Shown here: piece after piece, positions 13,856-15,586 of the stretch
How the letters are laid out: each line of letters begins with the position of its first letter
Numbering within the stretch: position 1 is the stretch's first letter
Source: DASYAN01 sp036501345
GTDB lineage: Bacteria; Chloroflexota; Ktedonobacteria; Ktedonobacterales; Ktedonobacteraceae
Direction: 5' to 3'
Assembly (NCBI GenBank): GCA_036501345.1
Contig: DASYAN010000171.1
Span: 1-15,586, forward strand
DNA: 15,586 bases
Position numbers and translations under genes: made by a program
The notes under the pieces: model-generated
The model's database searches: none
The model's input: only the letters and a program-made list of their open reading frames with translations
What the model was told of the DNA's origin: nothing

Positions 13856-14315
13856 AGAACATATACCCGATACCTTGGCTAGTAAGGACACTTTAGAAGA
13901 TCAAGGCAGAGCAAATATCGGGCGCATCATACTGCTTATAATTGGTGATGCTATCGTCTTCCTCATTTTTGCTGCTGTGGGCCGACGAAGCCACGGAGAA
14001 GCTGCGAGTATCAGTTCTTTCCTGCAGGTTGCTGGGACGGCTGCACCTTTTGCTCTTGGCTGGTTCATTGTTGCTCCTTTCATCGGTGCATACCGTCGCC
14101 GTCAAACGACAGGAGTAGGTAATATGGCCCAGCGGACAGCTTTGTCATGGATTGCAGCTTGGCCTGTTGCCATACTTTTCCGTGGTATTGCTGTGGACCG
14201 TGCTGTACCTCCATGGACGTTCATGTTGATCTCACTGATATCTAATATGGTCTTTTTGGAGGTATGGCGTGTGTTGTTCGCTTGGCTGAGCGGCTTGAAA
14301 CGGCGTGCTAAGTGA
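13845..14315 (+). CDS. DUF3054 family membrane protein
   Basis: A 156-residue integral membrane protein with four predicted helices. The sequences GRIILLIIGDAIVFLIFAAVG, the H-G pair after GRRS, TAAPFALGWFIVAPFIGAY, RTALSWIAAWPVAILFRG and NMVFLEVWR match the DUF3054 pattern as I recall it. I chose ATG 13845 because GAGGG (13831-13835) is 9 bases upstream; earlier in-frame starts at GTG 13815 and ATG 13836 have poor spacing. It overlaps ccmD, so it is co-transcribed and probably translationally coupled with the ccm genes. The family has no known function; a role with cytochrome or haem membrane complexes is only suggested by linkage. It is the last gene of the cluster. Confidence 0.8.
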   Translation: MATKEHIPDTLASKDTLEDQGRANIGRIILLIIGDAIVFLIFAAVGRRSHGEAASISSFLQVAGTAAPFALGWFIVAPFIGAYRRRQTTGVGNMAQRTALSWIAAWPVAILFRGIAVDRAVPPWTFMLISLISNMVFLEVWRVLFAWLSGLKRRAK

Positions 14316-14356
14316 GTATTCCTCAAGCAACATAAAGTTAGTCCCACATCGACTTA

Positions 14357-14385
14357 TTGACATTCTGCAATCTGTGTTATAGGAT
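14357..14385 (+). promoter_or_regulatory. Predicted sigma-70-type promoter for the histidine kinase
   Basis: A perfect TTGACA at 14357-14362 and TAGGAT at 14380-14385 are spaced by 17 bases, in the 190-base gap after the ccm cluster. Transcription would begin near 14392, giving a leader of about 115 bases. A TATAAT at 14445-14450 lacks a matching -35. No intrinsic terminator is visible for the ccm operon in this gap. Confidence 0.5.
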
Positions 14386-14505
14386 ACATATATAGTTGAG
14401 TCACGTATTGATGGGTATCTGACTATAGGATTTTTATATGCAGGTATAATCGATATGTATCATTTTATTCCAAAGCAAAAGACATCAAGAGTGGAGATAA
14501 AATCG

Positions 14506-15586
14506 ATGCGTTCCTTTGTTGCCCAGGCACAGCGCTTGATTCTGAGCTGTCTGCAATATGATAGCTCACATCTTCCTCGCTGGCGTCAACCACTGGTAGG
14601 CTACTTGGTGAGTGTTTTCTTCATCATTGGTTCTGTGGCCCTTAACCTTTTCGGCCAGTCTAGTCATCTCCTGACTATTATTCCAGGAATTGGACTCTAC
14701 TTTTACTTTATTACTGTGATTATTACCTTCTTCTGGGGATTTGGTCCATCCATTCTTGCACTGCTTTCAGGCTTCCTTATCGTTGACTATTTCTATATTC
14801 AGCCAGTGGCTGATGTACTACACTATGATGCATTGGAAGACTTAGCCAATGCAGCAGCCTTCATCATTGCTGGCACACTGACTGTAATCGTTGTCCATCA
14901 ACGAGAAGCTGCACACATCCGTGCTCAGGTCAATGAGTCTGTAGCGCAAGAATCCCAGCAGCAATTGGAGAACTTCATTGGAATAGTCTGTCATGAATTG
15001 AAGACGCCCATCGCAGCAGCTTCTGGACGGATTCAATTCGCTGAGCGCAAATTGAGGCGATATGACGCGATTCAACCGCTGGACCTGGGCAGTTATCATG
15101 CGGAGATAGTTACCGAGGTCAAGAACTTATTGGAAAGTGCGGTGAAAGACATCAACGTCCAGACTCACCTGATCGATGATCTTTTAGACTCCTCACGTTT
15201 CCATACACAACAGTTCCAACTTAATAAGCGACCCTGTTCGCTTGCTCAGATTGTGCAAGAAGTTGTGGAGCGTGAACATTATAGTGCTCCGACACGAGCA
15301 ATCGAGCTTACGTTGCTTGCTAATGAAGATGACGTTTGTGTCCTGGCAGATCCCGATCGTATTTCCCAGGTATTGACAAATTACCTTACCAACGCCTTGA
15401 AATATTCCTCTGCTGAGCAGCCTGTGCATGTTACGCTCAAATTGGAAGATCAGATAGCACGGGTGCTGGTCCATGATAAGGGTCCAGGGCTGCCAGCAAA
15501 GGAACATCAACACATCTGGGATCGTTTCTACCGGGTCTCAGGGATAGAAGTCCAACGCAACGCTGGCATATCATACGCGAGCCTTG
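14506..15586 (+). CDS. DUF4118-type sensor histidine kinase, cut by the window end
   Basis: An open frame runs from ATG 14506 (GGAG 9 bases upstream) past the window edge, 360 residues so far. Residues about 30-130 form a four-helix membrane unit of the DUF4118/KdpD type, with typical GFGPSILALLSGFLIVDYFY. A helical linker leads to HisKA with H163 in GIVCHELKTPIAAASGR as the phospho-acceptor. The ATPase domain follows: N-box NYLTNALKYS, G1 box HDKGPGLP, F-box WDRFYR. The expected G2 box (GLGLGL) should follow GIEVQ; instead NAGISYASL appears at the very edge, so the box is either just beyond the window or disrupted. As an orthodox sensor kinase it autophosphorylates and passes the phosphate to a response regulator, not visible here. 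The signal is unknown. No cognate link to the ccm genes is evident. Confidence 0.85.
   Translation, partial: MRSFVAQAQRLILSCLQYDSSHLPRWRQPLVGYLVSVFFIIGSVALNLFGQSSHLLTIIPGIGLYFYFITVIITFFWGFGPSILALLSGFLIVDYFYIQPVADVLHYDALEDLANAAAFIIAGTLTVIVVHQREAAHIRAQVNESVAQESQQQLENFIGIVCHELKTPIAAASGRIQFAERKLRRYDAIQPLDLGSYHAEIVTEVKNLLESAVKDINVQTHLIDDLLDSSRFHTQQFQLNKRPCSLAQIVQEVVEREHYSAPTRAIELTLLANEDDVCVLADPDRISQVLTNYLTNALKYSSAEQPVHVTLKLEDQIARVLVHDKGPGLPAKEHQHIWDRFYRVSGIEVQRNAGISYASL

Noticed and set aside
1..15586. CRISPR arrays, tRNA or rRNA genes.
   Set aside because: No regularly spaced direct repeats of suitable length, no tRNA-like cloverleaf, and no conserved rRNA sequence were seen on either strand.

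Overview
The window most resembles a Chloroflexota genome of the Ktedonobacteria type. That assignment is inference: it rests on a System I cytochrome c maturation (ccm) locus combined with a kinase-like receptor carrying an extracellular carbohydrate-binding domain, a DUF4118-type sensor kinase, and mid-range base composition. No rRNA or other marker gene is present. Every gene I can support lies on the + strand.

Layout. 104-775: receiver-like domain on a membrane hairpin. 1088-3085: a pseudokinase / transmembrane / carbohydrate-binding receptor. 3354-14315: a long ccm cluster, in the order tlpA/ccmG-like thioredoxin, CopD-like membrane protein, ccmE, ccmF, [DUF3800 gene plus a structured 3' element], ccmH, ccmI-like, a secreted carboxypeptidase-regulatory-like membrane protein, [Rpn-family nuclease], ccmA, ccmB, ccmC, a ccmD-like small protein, DUF3054 membrane protein. 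14506-end: a DUF4118 sensor histidine kinase cut off by the window edge.

How the genes work together. CcmA/B/C/D load haem onto the chaperone CcmE. CcmE passes haem to CcmF/CcmH (with CcmI-like help), which attach it to apocytochrome c. The TlpA-like thioredoxin keeps the apocytochrome cysteines reduced outside the membrane. All four CcmF histidines, both CcmC histidines, the WWD motifs of CcmF and CcmC, and the CcmH CxxC are present, so the pathway looks functional. CcmE is a variant: the haem-binding His is replaced by Cys.

The most striking feature is in the second half of the ccm cluster. An Rpn-family (PD-(D/E)xK, 'recombination-promoting nuclease') gene sits just upstream of ccmA. A diverged copy of its C-terminal domain (about 84% nucleotide identity by hand count) is fused in frame to the N-terminus of CcmA, and CcmA has no usable start codon of its own at the junction. 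The Rpn gene also has an internal ATG behind a consensus Shine-Dalgarno sequence at the start of that same C-terminal domain. This matches the 'intragenic antitoxin' layout described for enterobacterial Rpn proteins. The locus could therefore encode a nuclease, a free C-terminal partner, and the same partner fused to an essential-looking ABC ATPase. The second interruption of the operon, a DUF3800 gene followed by a multi-hairpin element, resembles the DUF3800-associated RNA motifs.
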